DNA from: Youxingia wuxianensis
Lineage (GTDB): Bacteria; Bacillota; Clostridia; Oscillospirales; Ruminococcaceae
Assembly: GCF_014385085.1 (NCBI RefSeq)
Contig: NZ_JACRTD010000001.1
Span: 124,001 to 188,000 of the forward strand
Reading direction: 5' to 3'
DNA: 64,000 bases
How positions within the stretch are numbered: position 1 is the stretch's first letter; each line of letters opens with the position of its first letter. The notes under the pieces are model-generated. The model had not been told where the DNA came from and did no database searches. It saw only the letters and a program-made list of their open reading frames with translations. The position numbers and the translations under genes are program-made. Below are positions 8,624 to 17,691 of the stretch, piece after piece.

Positions 8624-10561
8624 TTGGCAATTACCAAAATGACGCTGGTGGATATCAAAGGCAACAAGTCCAAATTGGATGAAGTGCTACTGAAATGTAT
8701 TGGAACAGGCGTTTTTAATCCGGAGCAGGCCTCTGCCTTAACAAAATATGCCAGAGGTATCAGCGCGGCGCAAAGTGTGAATACTTATCAGACCAGTATG
8801 CAGAAGCTGACGGAGATTGCAGATTGCTGCAAAGTAGAACTCACCTATGAGGACTTTGACGGGCTGGATGTTGATAATATTGTTCAGCACATTGAGCAGC
8901 TGCATGAGAGAACACTCCGTTTAGCGGGCCAGAGGGATGAGTACCAAAGCGAGCTTAAAAAACTAAAAACTGCGTCCCAGGACTTAAAACATCTCATGGA
9001 GTTGGATCTTCCGTTAAAGCAGCTGGGGGAAGGGAAATATTTGACTACCCTTTATGGAAGCATCCCCTCGTCCAATGCGAAAAAATTGACGGAAGAAAGT
9101 ATCGGGCCCTTTGTGTTTTTCGAGTGTGAGAAAGAGGAAGAGCGGACATGGGGACTGTGTATCACTCTTAAAAAAGAACTTTCGCTAACTCAGGAAACAC
9201 TTTCCAGTGTGGGATTTCAAGCTTCTCCTTTGGATATGACTTTGGATAACACACCCAAAGAACTGGTGACCCAACTGGAAAGCGACAGTAAACAAGTAGA
9301 GGAAAAGCTCAAGCTGGTAGAAACCGAGCTCAACGATACGGTTTGCAGCGAAAAACAACGGTTATGCAAAATCTATGCCCGTTTGAAAGCGGCAATGAAA
9401 AGTTTGGATGTGCGTAGATACGCGGTGTACATAAGGGATGAGTTCCATCTGATTGGGTTTGTTCCTACAGACGAGATAAACCGCTTTGTGCTTCAGATGG
9501 AATTGATCGATACGGTGGAAGTGACCGCTACCCCAGCGGAACAGGAACAGGAAATTCAAGCGCCTGTAAAGCTGAAAAGCAACCGGCTGGTAAAACCTTT
9601 TGAAATGTTTATCGACATGTACGGATTGCCCGGTTACAACGAGATGGACCCCACTCCGTTTGTGGCGCTTACATACACCATTTTGTTCGGTATCATGTTC
9701 GGCGATCTGGGGCAAGGGCTGGTTATGTCTCTGGTTGGCTGGTTTATGAGCCGTAAAAATGGGGGTAACTTCGGAAAGATATTGGTAAGAATCGGATTTT
9801 CCTCCGCGATATTCGGATTTTTGTATGGTTCGGTGTTCGGAATAGAAACTCTTCTGGATCCTTTCTATATCAACGTATTAGGAATGTCGGGAAAACCGAT
9901 CCATGTTATGGATCCAGATACCATTTCCATGCTGCTTATTGCGGCGATTGCCGTGGGCGCGATTATGATCTTAGCCTCTATGCTGATGAATGTGGCGCTG
10001 GGTATCAAACAAAAAGACTATGAAAAGGCGCTCTTCTCCCACAATGGTTTGGCGGGTATTGTGCTTTACGGGTCCATTTTGGTCGGAGCAGCGTGTTTGA
10101 TGCTTTTAGATATCAATCTGTTTACCATTCCTTATATTGTTGGATTGATCGTTCTTCCGGTACTTTTGATCTTCCTAAAACATCCCCTTGCCAACCTGCT
10201 CTCCAAAAACGATCATCTCTTTGGTGAAGAGGGCGCAGGCGGCTATTTATCAGAAAGCGGATTTGAAATGTTTGAAATTCTGCTTAGCTATGCTACCAAT
10301 ACCATGTCTTTCCTGCGTGTAGGCGGATTTATTATCAGCCACGCCGGTATGATGGCGGTAGTTATGACACTGACCGAAATGATGAACAGTGTGGGCGGTA
10401 TTGTCATGCTGATTTTTGGAAACATCTTCGTAATGTGTCTGGAAGGATTTATTGTTGGTATCGCCGGCCTGAGGCTGGAGTTTTATGAAATGTTCAGCAG
10501 ATATTATAATGGCGGCGGCGAACCTTACAGACCGGTGTCTGTATATGCGGATAATGATTAA
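8624..10561 (+). CDS. ntpI: V-type ATPase subunit I (a subunit, ion channel)
   Basis: Subunit I is the large membrane stator subunit that forms the ion half-channels beside the c-ring. The 645 residues split into a cytoplasmic N-terminal half (to about 330) with coiled coils and a membrane half with seven to eight hydrophobic segments, including PTPFVALTYTILFGIMFGDLGQG and the late YATNTMSFLRVGGFIISHAG. The second carries the conserved Arg that faces the c-ring carboxylate. I start it at TTG 8624, which has AAAGGCGG 9 nt upstream. The family N-terminus (AITKMTLVDI) then lies at residue 2; an upstream in-frame TTG at 8588 lacks a site. Confidence 0.93.
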   Translation: MAITKMTLVDIKGNKSKLDEVLLKCIGTGVFNPEQASALTKYARGISAAQSVNTYQTSMQKLTEIADCCKVELTYEDFDGLDVDNIVQHIEQLHERTLRLAGQRDEYQSELKKLKTASQDLKHLMELDLPLKQLGEGKYLTTLYGSIPSSNAKKLTEESIGPFVFFECEKEEERTWGLCITLKKELSLTQETLSSVGFQASPLDMTLDNTPKELVTQLESDSKQVEEKLKLVETELNDTVCSEKQRLCKIYARLKAAMKSLDVRRYAVYIRDEFHLIGFVPTDEINRFVLQMELIDTVEVTATPAEQEQEIQAPVKLKSNRLVKPFEMFIDMYGLPGYNEMDPTPFVALTYTILFGIMFGDLGQGLVMSLVGWFMSRKNGGNFGKILVRIGFSSAIFGFLYGSVFGIETLLDPFYINVLGMSGKPIHVMDPDTISMLLIAAIAVGAIMILASMLMNVALGIKQKDYEKALFSHNGLAGIVLYGSILVGAACLMLLDINLFTIPYIVGLIVLPVLLIFLKHPLANLLSKNDHLFGEEGAGGYLSESGFEMFEILLSYATNTMSFLRVGGFIISHAGMMAVVMTLTEMMNSVGGIVMLIFGNIFVMCLEGFIVGIAGLRLEFYEMFSRYYNGGGEPYRPVSVYADND

Positions 10562-10586
10562 CAATTAATTTTTGGAGGTAGAAATT

Positions 10587-11048
10587 ATGAATTACATGAC
10601 ATTTATTATTCCTGCGGTTGTAGTAGCTCTTTTGGCGCTTCCCCTGCTTAAAGGCATGAAAGGCACCTTGACCCCGCAACAGGCAAAAAGAAGAATTATT
10701 GCTAATATCTGTGTATTTGCCTTGGTGTGCGTCGCTGGCGTCGCTACCCCTATCGGCAGTTTGATAGTAAACGCATCCGCGGAGCCTGCCGCTGCCGCCG
10801 CTGCTACAGCAGCTGTTAGTTTCCCTGGAAGCTGGGCGCAGGCGTTTGGATTTATCTCCGCCGCTTTGGTTACTAGTATTGCCGCTATCGCTTCTGCGAA
10901 GGCGATTGCCGCTGCCGCTCCTGCCGCTATCGGCGCTGTTTCGGAAGACCCCAAATCCTTCGGTAAAGTTATTATCTTCGTTGTACTTGGTGAAGGTATC
11001 GCTATTTATGGCCTTTTGATCTCCATCCTGATTATCAATAAACTGTAA
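10587..11048 (+). CDS. ntpK: V-type ATPase subunit K (c-ring proteolipid)
   Basis: This 153-residue proteolipid builds the rotating membrane ring. The C-terminal hairpin is the canonical c-subunit: a Gly/Ala helix (about 85-107), the polar loop AAPAAIGAVSEDPKSFGK, and a second helix with the ion-binding Glu in VVLGEGIAIYGLL. Before it lies a 65-residue extension with two further hydrophobic segments and a polyalanine linker, giving about four helices with one carboxylate. I see no Gln in the first canonical helix of the sort linked with Na+ binding, so the coupling ion is open. ATG 10587 follows GGAGGT. Confidence 0.9.
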   Translation: MNYMTFIIPAVVVALLALPLLKGMKGTLTPQQAKRRIIANICVFALVCVAGVATPIGSLIVNASAEPAAAAAATAAVSFPGSWAQAFGFISAALVTSIAAIASAKAIAAAAPAAIGAVSEDPKSFGKVIIFVVLGEGIAIYGLLISILIINKL

Positions 11049-11094
11049 TAATGACAGGGTACCCCAAGAGTTCTAAGTTTAGGGGGAGGAACGG

Positions 11095-11403
11095 ATGAAA
11101 TACTTTCTTATAAGCGATAATGTGGATACCAGTGTCGGTATGAGGCTTGCCGGAATTACAGGCGTTGTGGTACATACAGCACAGGAAGTGCGTCAGCAGT
11201 TGGAAAAAGCCTGTGCAGACGAAGAAATAGGCGTTGTACTTATGACCCACAAATTGATCAAGCTTTGCCCCGATTTGGTATACGACATCAAACTCAATTA
11301 TAAACGCCCCCTGATCGTGGAAGTGGCAGATCGACATGGCGAAGGACAGCTTTCCGATTCTCTTACCCGATATGTAAGAGAATCCATAGGAATAAAGATC
11401 TAA
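11095..11403 (+). CDS. ntpG: V-type ATPase subunit F
   Basis: The 102 residues match the small central-stalk subunit F (NtpG/AtpF), a CheY-like fold that binds subunit D and tunes ATP hydrolysis. The start KYFLISDNVDTSVGMRLAGI resembles the family's opening, and GVVLMTHKLI matches the central strand that normally reads GIILITE. It has a strong GGGGGAGG site and lies 46 nt after subunit K. Confidence 0.88.
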   Translation: MKYFLISDNVDTSVGMRLAGITGVVVHTAQEVRQQLEKACADEEIGVVLMTHKLIKLCPDLVYDIKLNYKRPLIVEVADRHGEGQLSDSLTRYVRESIGIKI

Positions 11404-11458
11404 CGTCAGGCGGGAAAGCGCACTTACCTTAGCCTTTGGGCGGATAGGAGGTTAACAT

Positions 11459-12067
11459 TTGGATACTTTAGAAAACAATATCAATCTTATTCTTGACGAA
11501 ATATCCTCTTTGGCCCAAGAAGAAAGATTGGCTATTAGCAAACAGGCGGAAGATTTCCAGGAAAAAGAGCTGTCCAGGGTGAAAGAAAGCATCGAACAAG
11601 GCGCTGAGAGAAAAATCCAGGATGATATGGATGAAATCATAGAATCCGCTAAAAAGCAGATAGCGCAGTTTGACAACGATCAAAAGCAAAAGCTGCTTAA
11701 TCATCGTGAAGAACTAATCCAGCGGGTATTCGCTACCGTAGGAAAAAAACTATCCGAGTATACCTATACAGATAAATATGAACAGGAAATACTCGCCAAG
11801 GTAACAGAAGCCGGTGCGAACCACAGCTTGGAAAACAGTATATTTCAAATGACTAAGCGGGACAGCGCGCTTTATGAAAAGATCAAGGAAGCGTTTGGCA
11901 TGCCCTGCGAGGTGAAATCCGATGTTACTGTTGAAATCGGAGGGTTCAAACTGGTGAACCTACAGCAAGGTATCCTGATTGATGAAACTTTAGACAACCG
12001 GCTGCAGGAGCAAAAACGCTGGTTCTATCAGAATTGTGATTTAGGTGTAACGGAAGGAGTGAAGTAA
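11459..12067 (+). CDS. ntpE: V-type ATPase subunit E (peripheral stalk)
   Basis: The 202 residues form a long charged N-terminal coiled coil (about 1-100) followed by a compact C-terminal domain. This is the layout of subunit E, which pairs with subunit G to hold the catalytic head static. The start is TTG with TAGGAGGT 6 nt upstream. The stop abuts the ATG of subunit A, whose ribosome binding site (GGAG) lies within this gene, so the two are coupled. Confidence 0.85.
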   Translation: MDTLENNINLILDEISSLAQEERLAISKQAEDFQEKELSRVKESIEQGAERKIQDDMDEIIESAKKQIAQFDNDQKQKLLNHREELIQRVFATVGKKLSEYTYTDKYEQEILAKVTEAGANHSLENSIFQMTKRDSALYEKIKEAFGMPCEVKSDVTVEIGGFKLVNLQQGILIDETLDNRLQEQKRWFYQNCDLGVTEGVK

Positions 12068-13819
12068 ATGAAAGAAAATTTAATTCATTCCATTAACGGG
12101 CCTGTAATCACCGTAAAAAATACCAAGGCATTTTCCATGTTGGAGATGGTGTATGTAGGAAATAAAAAATTAATTGGAGAGGTTATTTCCGTAAACGATG
12201 CGTTTACCACCATCCAGGTGTATGAGGGAACGACCGGTCTTATGCCGGGGGAACCGGTATATGCAACCGGAAGCCCGATGTGCGTTACATTAGGGCCTGG
12301 AATGCTGACTGGGATATTCGATGGAATTCAGCGTCCTCTTTCAAAAATATATGAAATCTCCGGGCTTTATGCGGATGAAGGCGTTAGTATCAACGCCTTG
12401 GACGAAACCCGGGAATGGGATATTACATTGAAGGTGCAGGTGGGGGACAAAGTGCTTGGCGGCCAAGTGTACGCCACCTGCCCTGAAACAGAACTGATCG
12501 TTCACCGCCTATTGGTGCCCCCTTCGTTAAACGGCTCGATTACATATACGGCGCCAAACGGAAAATATAAGCTGAACGATGTTATCGCGAAAGTACAGGA
12601 TAAGTTTGGAAAAGAGCATGAATTGACTCTTTGCCAGAAATGGCCTATCCGGCAGGAGCGTCCCTGTGGAAAACGCCTTCCTGCCAATACTCCGCTGATT
12701 ACAGGCCAGCGCGTTATCGACAGCCTGTTCCCAATTGCCAAAGGCGGTACCGCCGCGGTGCCGGGGGGATTTGGAACCGGGAAAACCGTTACCCAGCATC
12801 AGCTGGCCAAATGGTGCGACGCTGACATTATCGTATATATCGGCTGCGGCGAGCGCGGGAACGAAATGACCCAGGTTTTGGAAGAGTTTACTGACCTGAT
12901 CGACCCAAAATCCGGGAAAGCGCTGACCGATCGAACCGTACTCATCGCCAATACATCCAATATGCCGGTGGCGGCTCGTGAAGCGTCCATTTATACCGGG
13001 ATTACCATCGCAGAATATTTCCGTGACATGGGTTACCATGTAGCGGTTATGGCGGATAGTACTTCTCGTTGGGCAGAGGCTCTGCGTGAAATTTCCGGAC
13101 GTTTGGAGGAAATGCCAGCGGAAGAAGGTTTCCCCGCATACCTGCCATCCCGCTTGTCAGAATTTTATGAACGTGCAGGTTATATGGTTACCTTATGCGG
13201 TGCGGAAGGTTCCGTTTCTATCATTGGCGCGGTTTCTCCCGCCGGTGGCGACTTCTCCGAGCCGGTTACCCAAAACACAAAACGTTTTGTACGCTGTTTC
13301 TGGACGCTGGATAAATCCCTGGCATATGCCCGGCATTATCCGTCCATCAACTGGACTACCAGTTACAGTGAATACTTAGATGATCTTAGCAAATGGTACC
13401 GTCAGAATATTGACAATGAATTTATGGCGGTTAGACAGAGAATTTCCGCTTTGCTTCAGGATGAAAGCCAGTTAATGGAAATCGTTAAACTGATCGGCTC
13501 CGACGTACTGCCGGATGATCAGAAGCTGGTGATTGAAATCGCACGGGTAATCCGTACCGGTTTCTTACAGCAGAACGCGTTCCACAAAGATGATACTTAT
13601 GTTCCTTTGGAAAAGCAGTATAAGATGATGCTGGTAATACTTCATCTGTATGATAAAGCGAAAGAGGTTATTGCCAGAGGCATTCCGATTTCGGCGGTAA
13701 TGGAAACAGGCTTGATGGAAGATGTCATTAAGATGAAATATGATATCCCCAACGATAATCTGGCCATGTTCCAGGATTACATGTCTGCGATTGATACCAA
13801 GCTGGCCAAAATACGATAA
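12068..13819 (+). CDS. ntpA: V-type ATPase catalytic subunit A
   Basis: This is the ATP-hydrolysing or ATP-synthesising subunit of the head. The 583 residues show the beta-barrel start ([10 protein letters not shown]), the A-subunit-specific insertion (about 110-190), a P-loop GGFGTGKT (residues 234-241, Lys239 at its heart), [17 protein letters not shown], and the adenine-binding [16 protein letters not shown]. The P-loop differs slightly from the more usual GAFGCGKT, but all catalytic positions are kept. It lies directly after subunit E and 14 nt before subunit B. Confidence 0.97.
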   Translation: MKENLIHSINGPVITVKNTKAFSMLEMVYVGNKKLIGEVISVNDAFTTIQVYEGTTGLMPGEPVYATGSPMCVTLGPGMLTGIFDGIQRPLSKIYEISGLYADEGVSINALDETREWDITLKVQVGDKVLGGQVYATCPETELIVHRLLVPPSLNGSITYTAPNGKYKLNDVIAKVQDKFGKEHELTLCQKWPIRQERPCGKRLPANTPLITGQRVIDSLFPIAKGGTAAVPGGFGTGKTVTQHQLAKWCDADIIVYIGCGERGNEMTQVLEEFTDLIDPKSGKALTDRTVLIANTSNMPVAAREASIYTGITIAEYFRDMGYHVAVMADSTSRWAEALREISGRLEEMPAEEGFPAYLPSRLSEFYERAGYMVTLCGAEGSVSIIGAVSPAGGDFSEPVTQNTKRFVRCFWTLDKSLAYARHYPSINWTTSYSEYLDDLSKWYRQNIDNEFMAVRQRISALLQDESQLMEIVKLIGSDVLPDDQKLVIEIARVIRTGFLQQNAFHKDDTYVPLEKQYKMMLVILHLYDKAKEVIARGIPISAVMETGLMEDVIKMKYDIPNDNLAMFQDYMSAIDTKLAKIR

Positions 13820-13833
13820 GGGGGGAGGCTACA

Positions 13834-15237
13834 ATGAAATTACAGTATATCGGTCTGAAGGAAATTAACGGACCGTTGGTGGTAATCGACCATGTATCCT
13901 CAGCCAGTTACGATGAAATGGTCCAGATCAATTTGGATGACGGTTCCACCCGTATGGGGCGAATTGTACAGATTGAAGGCGAAAAAGTCGTAATTCAGGT
14001 ATTTGAAGGTACAAGAGGGCTTTCCCTTACAAATACAGTTACTAACTTGTTAGGCCATCCCATGGAAATCCCGCTTTCCAAAGAAATGCTGGGACGTGTG
14101 TTCAGCGGAAGCGGCGAGCCGATTGATGATTTGGGTGCGATCCATCCGGATAAGTATGTGGATATCAATGGTAAAGCGCTCAACCCAGTGGCGAGGACCT
14201 ACCCCAGAAACTACATAAATACCGGTATTTCCTCGATCGACTGTTTGATGACTCTGATCCGTGGGCAAAAGCTTCCCATCTTTTCCGGCTCTGGTATGAA
14301 CCATAATAAACTGGCGGTTCAGATTGTACGCCAGGCGAAAATCGCGGAAGAAAATGGGCAGCAGTTCGGTATCGTATTCGCCGCTATGGGCGTAAAAAAT
14401 GACGTTGCCGATTATTTTAGAACCTCTTTTGAGCAGTCGGGTGCGATTAAAAACGTAACCATGTTTATCAATCTTTCCAACGACCCGATCATTGAACGTA
14501 TCCTGACCCCGCGATGTGCTTTGACCGTTGCAGAATATCTGGCGTTTGAGCATGATATGCACATTCTGGTTATTATGACAGATATGACTTCTTATGCGGA
14601 AGCGCTTCGTGAGTTCTCTTCTTCGAAGGAAGAAATCCCAGGGAGAAAAGGATATCCAGGGTACTTGTATTCAGACCTTGCATCTATTTATGAAAGGGCC
14701 GGGGTAGTACATGGACATAAAGGCTCGGTAACTCAGATTCCAATCCTTACGATGCCCAATGATGATATTACCCACCCAGTACCGGACCTCACCGGATACA
14801 TTACCGAGGGGCAGATCGCTTTGGACCGAAACTTGGACCAGAAGGGGATTTATCCGCCGGTAGCGGTGCTCCCATCTTTATCCCGATTGATGAAGGATGG
14901 AATAGGCGAAGGGTATACTCGCGGTGATCATGCGCCCTTGGCGGACCAGTTATTTGCCTGTTACGCCAAAGTGCAGGACGCCAGAAGCTTGGCGTCGGTT
15001 ATCGGTGAAGAGGAACTTTCCAAACAGGATAAAAACTATTTGGAGTTTGGGGAATTATTTGAAAAGCATTTTATCACCCAGGGGTTCACTGACAACCGTT
15101 CGATTGAAGAAACCTTGGATCTTGGATGGCAGTTGCTCTCTTTATTGCCGGTAGAAGTATTGGATAGGCTCAACAGTAAGCTGATTTCCCAGTACTACGA
15201 CCCGGAAAAAGGACAGGAGCTTCGCAATCAGAGATAG
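13834..15237 (+). CDS. ntpB: V-type ATPase regulatory subunit B
   Basis: The non-catalytic nucleotide-binding subunit of the head alternates with subunit A. The 467-residue length is normal. It has the family start [14 protein letters not shown], the degenerate nucleotide loop [15 protein letters not shown] in place of a true P-loop, and the segment [34 protein letters not shown] that contacts the A-subunit site. GGGGGGAGG precedes the ATG. Confidence 0.97.
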   Translation: MKLQYIGLKEINGPLVVIDHVSSASYDEMVQINLDDGSTRMGRIVQIEGEKVVIQVFEGTRGLSLTNTVTNLLGHPMEIPLSKEMLGRVFSGSGEPIDDLGAIHPDKYVDINGKALNPVARTYPRNYINTGISSIDCLMTLIRGQKLPIFSGSGMNHNKLAVQIVRQAKIAEENGQQFGIVFAAMGVKNDVADYFRTSFEQSGAIKNVTMFINLSNDPIIERILTPRCALTVAEYLAFEHDMHILVIMTDMTSYAEALREFSSSKEEIPGRKGYPGYLYSDLASIYERAGVVHGHKGSVTQIPILTMPNDDITHPVPDLTGYITEGQIALDRNLDQKGIYPPVAVLPSLSRLMKDGIGEGYTRGDHAPLADQLFACYAKVQDARSLASVIGEEELSKQDKNYLEFGELFEKHFITQGFTDNRSIEETLDLGWQLLSLLPVEVLDRLNSKLISQYYDPEKGQELRNQR

Positions 15238-15270
15238 CCGTCACTCACCAATGGAAAATGAGGATTAGCT

Positions 15271-15894
15271 ATGAATAATACCATATTCCCAACAAAGGGT
15301 AATTTAATTAATACCAAAAAATCCCTAAAATTGGCGCGGTTGGGCTTCGATCTGATGGATCGGAAAAGAAACATCCTCATTCGTGAGATGATGAGCCTGA
15401 TTGATCAGGCCAACCAGCTAAGGGATAAGGTGGATAAAACCTTTTCTGAAGCGTATATGGCTCTTCAGAAAGCGAACATCACCTTAGGCGTCTGTGAAAA
15501 GATCGCCAAAATGATACCGGAAGAGGAAACGGTGGAAATCACATACCGAAGCGTAATGGGAGTTGAAATTCCATCGGTGACTCAGCAGGACAGCAAAGTC
15601 GGGGCTTATTATGGGTTCTGGGGGACGAACTCCCAGATGGACCAGGCTTATCTGTCCTTCCATAAAGTAAAGCTGATGATGGCCCAGCTGGCGGAGATTG
15701 AAAACAGTGTTTACCGTCTTGCCGTCGCTGTGAAAAAGACACAGGGCAGGGCTAACGCCTTGAAAAACATCATTATCCCTCAATTCGAGTACACAGTAAA
15801 ATATATTGCGGATGCACTGGAGGAGAAGGAAAGGGAAGAGTTTTCAAGGTTGAAGGTAATTAAGGCCAATAAATCAAACGGCAAAACGGCTTAG
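15271..15894 (+). CDS. ntpD: V-type ATPase subunit D (central stalk)
   Basis: The 207 residues match the rotor shaft subunit D. Two long antiparallel helices surround a middle globular part, with the family start (PTKGNLINTKKSLKLARLGFDLMDRKRNILIREMM) and the closing RVNALKNIIIPQ-like segment (here RANALKNIIIPQFEYTVKYI). It is the last gene of the operon. All cytoplasmic and membrane subunits of a working V/A-ATPase are thus present, so the enzyme could work as an ion pump or, in an anaerobe, as an ATP synthase. Confidence 0.95.
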   Translation: MNNTIFPTKGNLINTKKSLKLARLGFDLMDRKRNILIREMMSLIDQANQLRDKVDKTFSEAYMALQKANITLGVCEKIAKMIPEEETVEITYRSVMGVEIPSVTQQDSKVGAYYGFWGTNSQMDQAYLSFHKVKLMMAQLAEIENSVYRLAVAVKKTQGRANALKNIIIPQFEYTVKYIADALEEKEREEFSRLKVIKANKSNGKTA

Positions 15895-15970
15895 ATTACC
15901 CCGGCGGCACAACAGCTTTTGTGCAAGTTAAATAAGGGAGAGGGGGATAAGAGGAAAACTTGGGGCTCTT

Positions 15971-15993
15971 TCGGCAGTGGGTATTGCTGCCGA
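15971..15993 (+). other. Hairpin between V-ATPase operon and APC permease
   Basis: TCGGCAG and CTGCCGA form a perfect 7-bp stem with a 9-nt loop. There is no T-run after it, so a terminator is doubtful; it may be an mRNA processing or attenuation element in the 147-nt gap. Confidence 0.3.
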
Positions 15994-16041
15994 TCTTACG
16001 GCAAAAAGTTTAACACTTAAAATGAGGAGGTATTTATTTAA

Positions 16042-17439
16042 ATGAGTGAAGAAAAGAAAACTACTACGGCAGAACAGACTGGCGGCGGTATGAGCCAGTT
16101 AGACATGCTTCTTAGCTTGGTTTGTGCAATCTTTTTCCTTGATACAATTGCTTCTACCGCTACCATGGGGTGGGCGTCGGTTACTTTCTATATTATCGTT
16201 GGATTGGTATTCTTCTTCCCAGGCAGCTTGACTGTTGCTGAACTTGGTTCTGCATATCCGGACGACGGCGGTATGGCCGGCTGGATTGCCAGAGCTTTCG
16301 GACCTAAAATGGGCGCCCGTATGGGTTACATTTACTGGGCTTGTAATGCGCTGTGGCTTTCCTCTAACTCCACCCTGTTTGTAAACGTATTTTGTCAGGT
16401 ATTCAATCTTGAATTGAGCTCCTGGGCAAACACGATTTTTAACCTGGCGATTATCTGGGCGATCGTTTTCCTGCTTATGCGTCCGGCGAAAGGTACTACT
16501 GCAATGTTCAATTACGGCGCTATTGTAAAAATGATCATCGGTATCGGCTTGGTAGTTTCCGCGATTGCATTCCTGATGAAGAATGGCGCTCCTGCGAATC
16601 CGCCTTCTTTGGCTGCTATGAAGCCTACATTAGGAAGCTCTATCGCGTTTATTCCTGCATTGGTTTACAACTTCTTAGGATTTGAAACTGCATCTGCTAA
16701 CGGTACCATGGAAAATCCTGGACGTGACGTACCGAAAGCTGCTTTGAAAAACGTAATTTTGGTTTGTGCTTTGTACATCGTATCTGTTTCTGCTATGCTG
16801 TGCGTACTGCCGACTGATAATATCAGCATTATTCGCGGTATCATTGACGCGTTCCGTACTGGTTTGGGTAGCAGCCCTGTGGTAACCGCTTTGATTTACC
16901 TGGTTGGTATTCTGTTCCTTTCCGTACTGTTCATTCAGGGTATGCTGTGGGTAGCTGCTCCGTGTAACACTGCGGCGGTTGCAGCGGAAACCGGCGACCT
17001 GCCTAAAGTATTCCAGAAGAGAAATAAACACGGCCAGCCTTCCAACGTGCTGATCATCTCCGGCTTTATGGGTACGGCTATGACCTTCATGGGAAGTTTG
17101 ATGTCTGGTTCTGCGGAAGAAATGTTCTGGGCGATCTTCTCTTGTACCAGCTTCCTGCTGTTGATCCCATATCTGATTAACTTCCAGGCTTACCTGAAAC
17201 TAAAGAAAACGGATAAAACTACTCCTCGTCCGTACGTATTCCCAGGTCCTTCCTGGCTGGCGGTATTCTTCACCAGAGTTGGTCAGTTTATCGTTTTAGC
17301 TACTATGGTTCTGTTCGTATGGACTCCGGGCGTGCCTCTGAATATGACTCAATTCCTGTTTGTAGTCATCGGTGTTATTATTGTTTTGGCACTGGGCGAA
17401 GTTTTGCTCAAAGTGGCTGAAAAACAAAGAGGAAAATAA
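16042..17439 (+). CDS. APC-superfamily amino acid permease
   Basis: The 465-residue inner-membrane protein has about twelve hydrophobic segments. It shows APC-superfamily signatures: GWASVTFYIIVGLVFFFPGSLTVAELGSAYPDDGGM near residues 43-78, which matches the family's E-L-G-S-A-YP-x-x-GG motif, and FLGFETASANGTMENPGRDVPKA (about 212-234), the E-x-P-x-R-x-x-P-x-A motif. Such carriers import amino acids or exchange them for amines or carboxylates. GAGGAGG precedes the ATG. The codon choice is that of a well-expressed gene. It lies upstream of an amidohydrolase and an NhaC-type antiporter on the same strand, so the three may serve one substrate, but that is inference. Confidence 0.85.
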   Translation: MSEEKKTTTAEQTGGGMSQLDMLLSLVCAIFFLDTIASTATMGWASVTFYIIVGLVFFFPGSLTVAELGSAYPDDGGMAGWIARAFGPKMGARMGYIYWACNALWLSSNSTLFVNVFCQVFNLELSSWANTIFNLAIIWAIVFLLMRPAKGTTAMFNYGAIVKMIIGIGLVVSAIAFLMKNGAPANPPSLAAMKPTLGSSIAFIPALVYNFLGFETASANGTMENPGRDVPKAALKNVILVCALYIVSVSAMLCVLPTDNISIIRGIIDAFRTGLGSSPVVTALIYLVGILFLSVLFIQGMLWVAAPCNTAAVAAETGDLPKVFQKRNKHGQPSNVLIISGFMGTAMTFMGSLMSGSAEEMFWAIFSCTSFLLLIPYLINFQAYLKLKKTDKTTPRPYVFPGPSWLAVFFTRVGQFIVLATMVLFVWTPGVPLNMTQFLFVVIGVIIVLALGEVLLKVAEKQRGK

Positions 17440-17492
17440 TTTTACCTGACACCACTTACTTGACCCACTTATATCATCCCCCTATGATGCAA

Positions 17493-17515
17493 GGCGGCGG
17501 CCACCCACCGCCGCC
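17493..17515 (+). other. GC-rich hairpin after the permease gene
   Basis: GGCGGCGG and CCGCCGCC form a perfect 8-bp GC stem with a 7-nt loop, 53 nt after the permease stop. No T-run follows, so it may act as an mRNA 3' stabiliser or attenuator between permease and amidohydrolase. The rest of this 252-nt gap shows no gene. Confidence 0.4.
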
Positions 17516-17691
17516 GGCATCAACCCCTTTGAATAAGTGTACTTAGGTTTGTGGATTTTCTGGCAGCGCAGAGACGGTATGACGCCGTGATAACGCAGTC
17601 AGTAGATAAATAATGGGACACTTTAAATAACTATTGAACCAGCAGCAATGGTTATAGCAAAAAATATTCATGCTGGAGAAAGGCAGTTACT

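Noticed and set aside
10592..10954. Ala-rich 120-residue minus-strand frame
   Set aside because: It is the antisense of the proteolipid gene, whose GCN/GGN codons avoid stops on the opposite strand.
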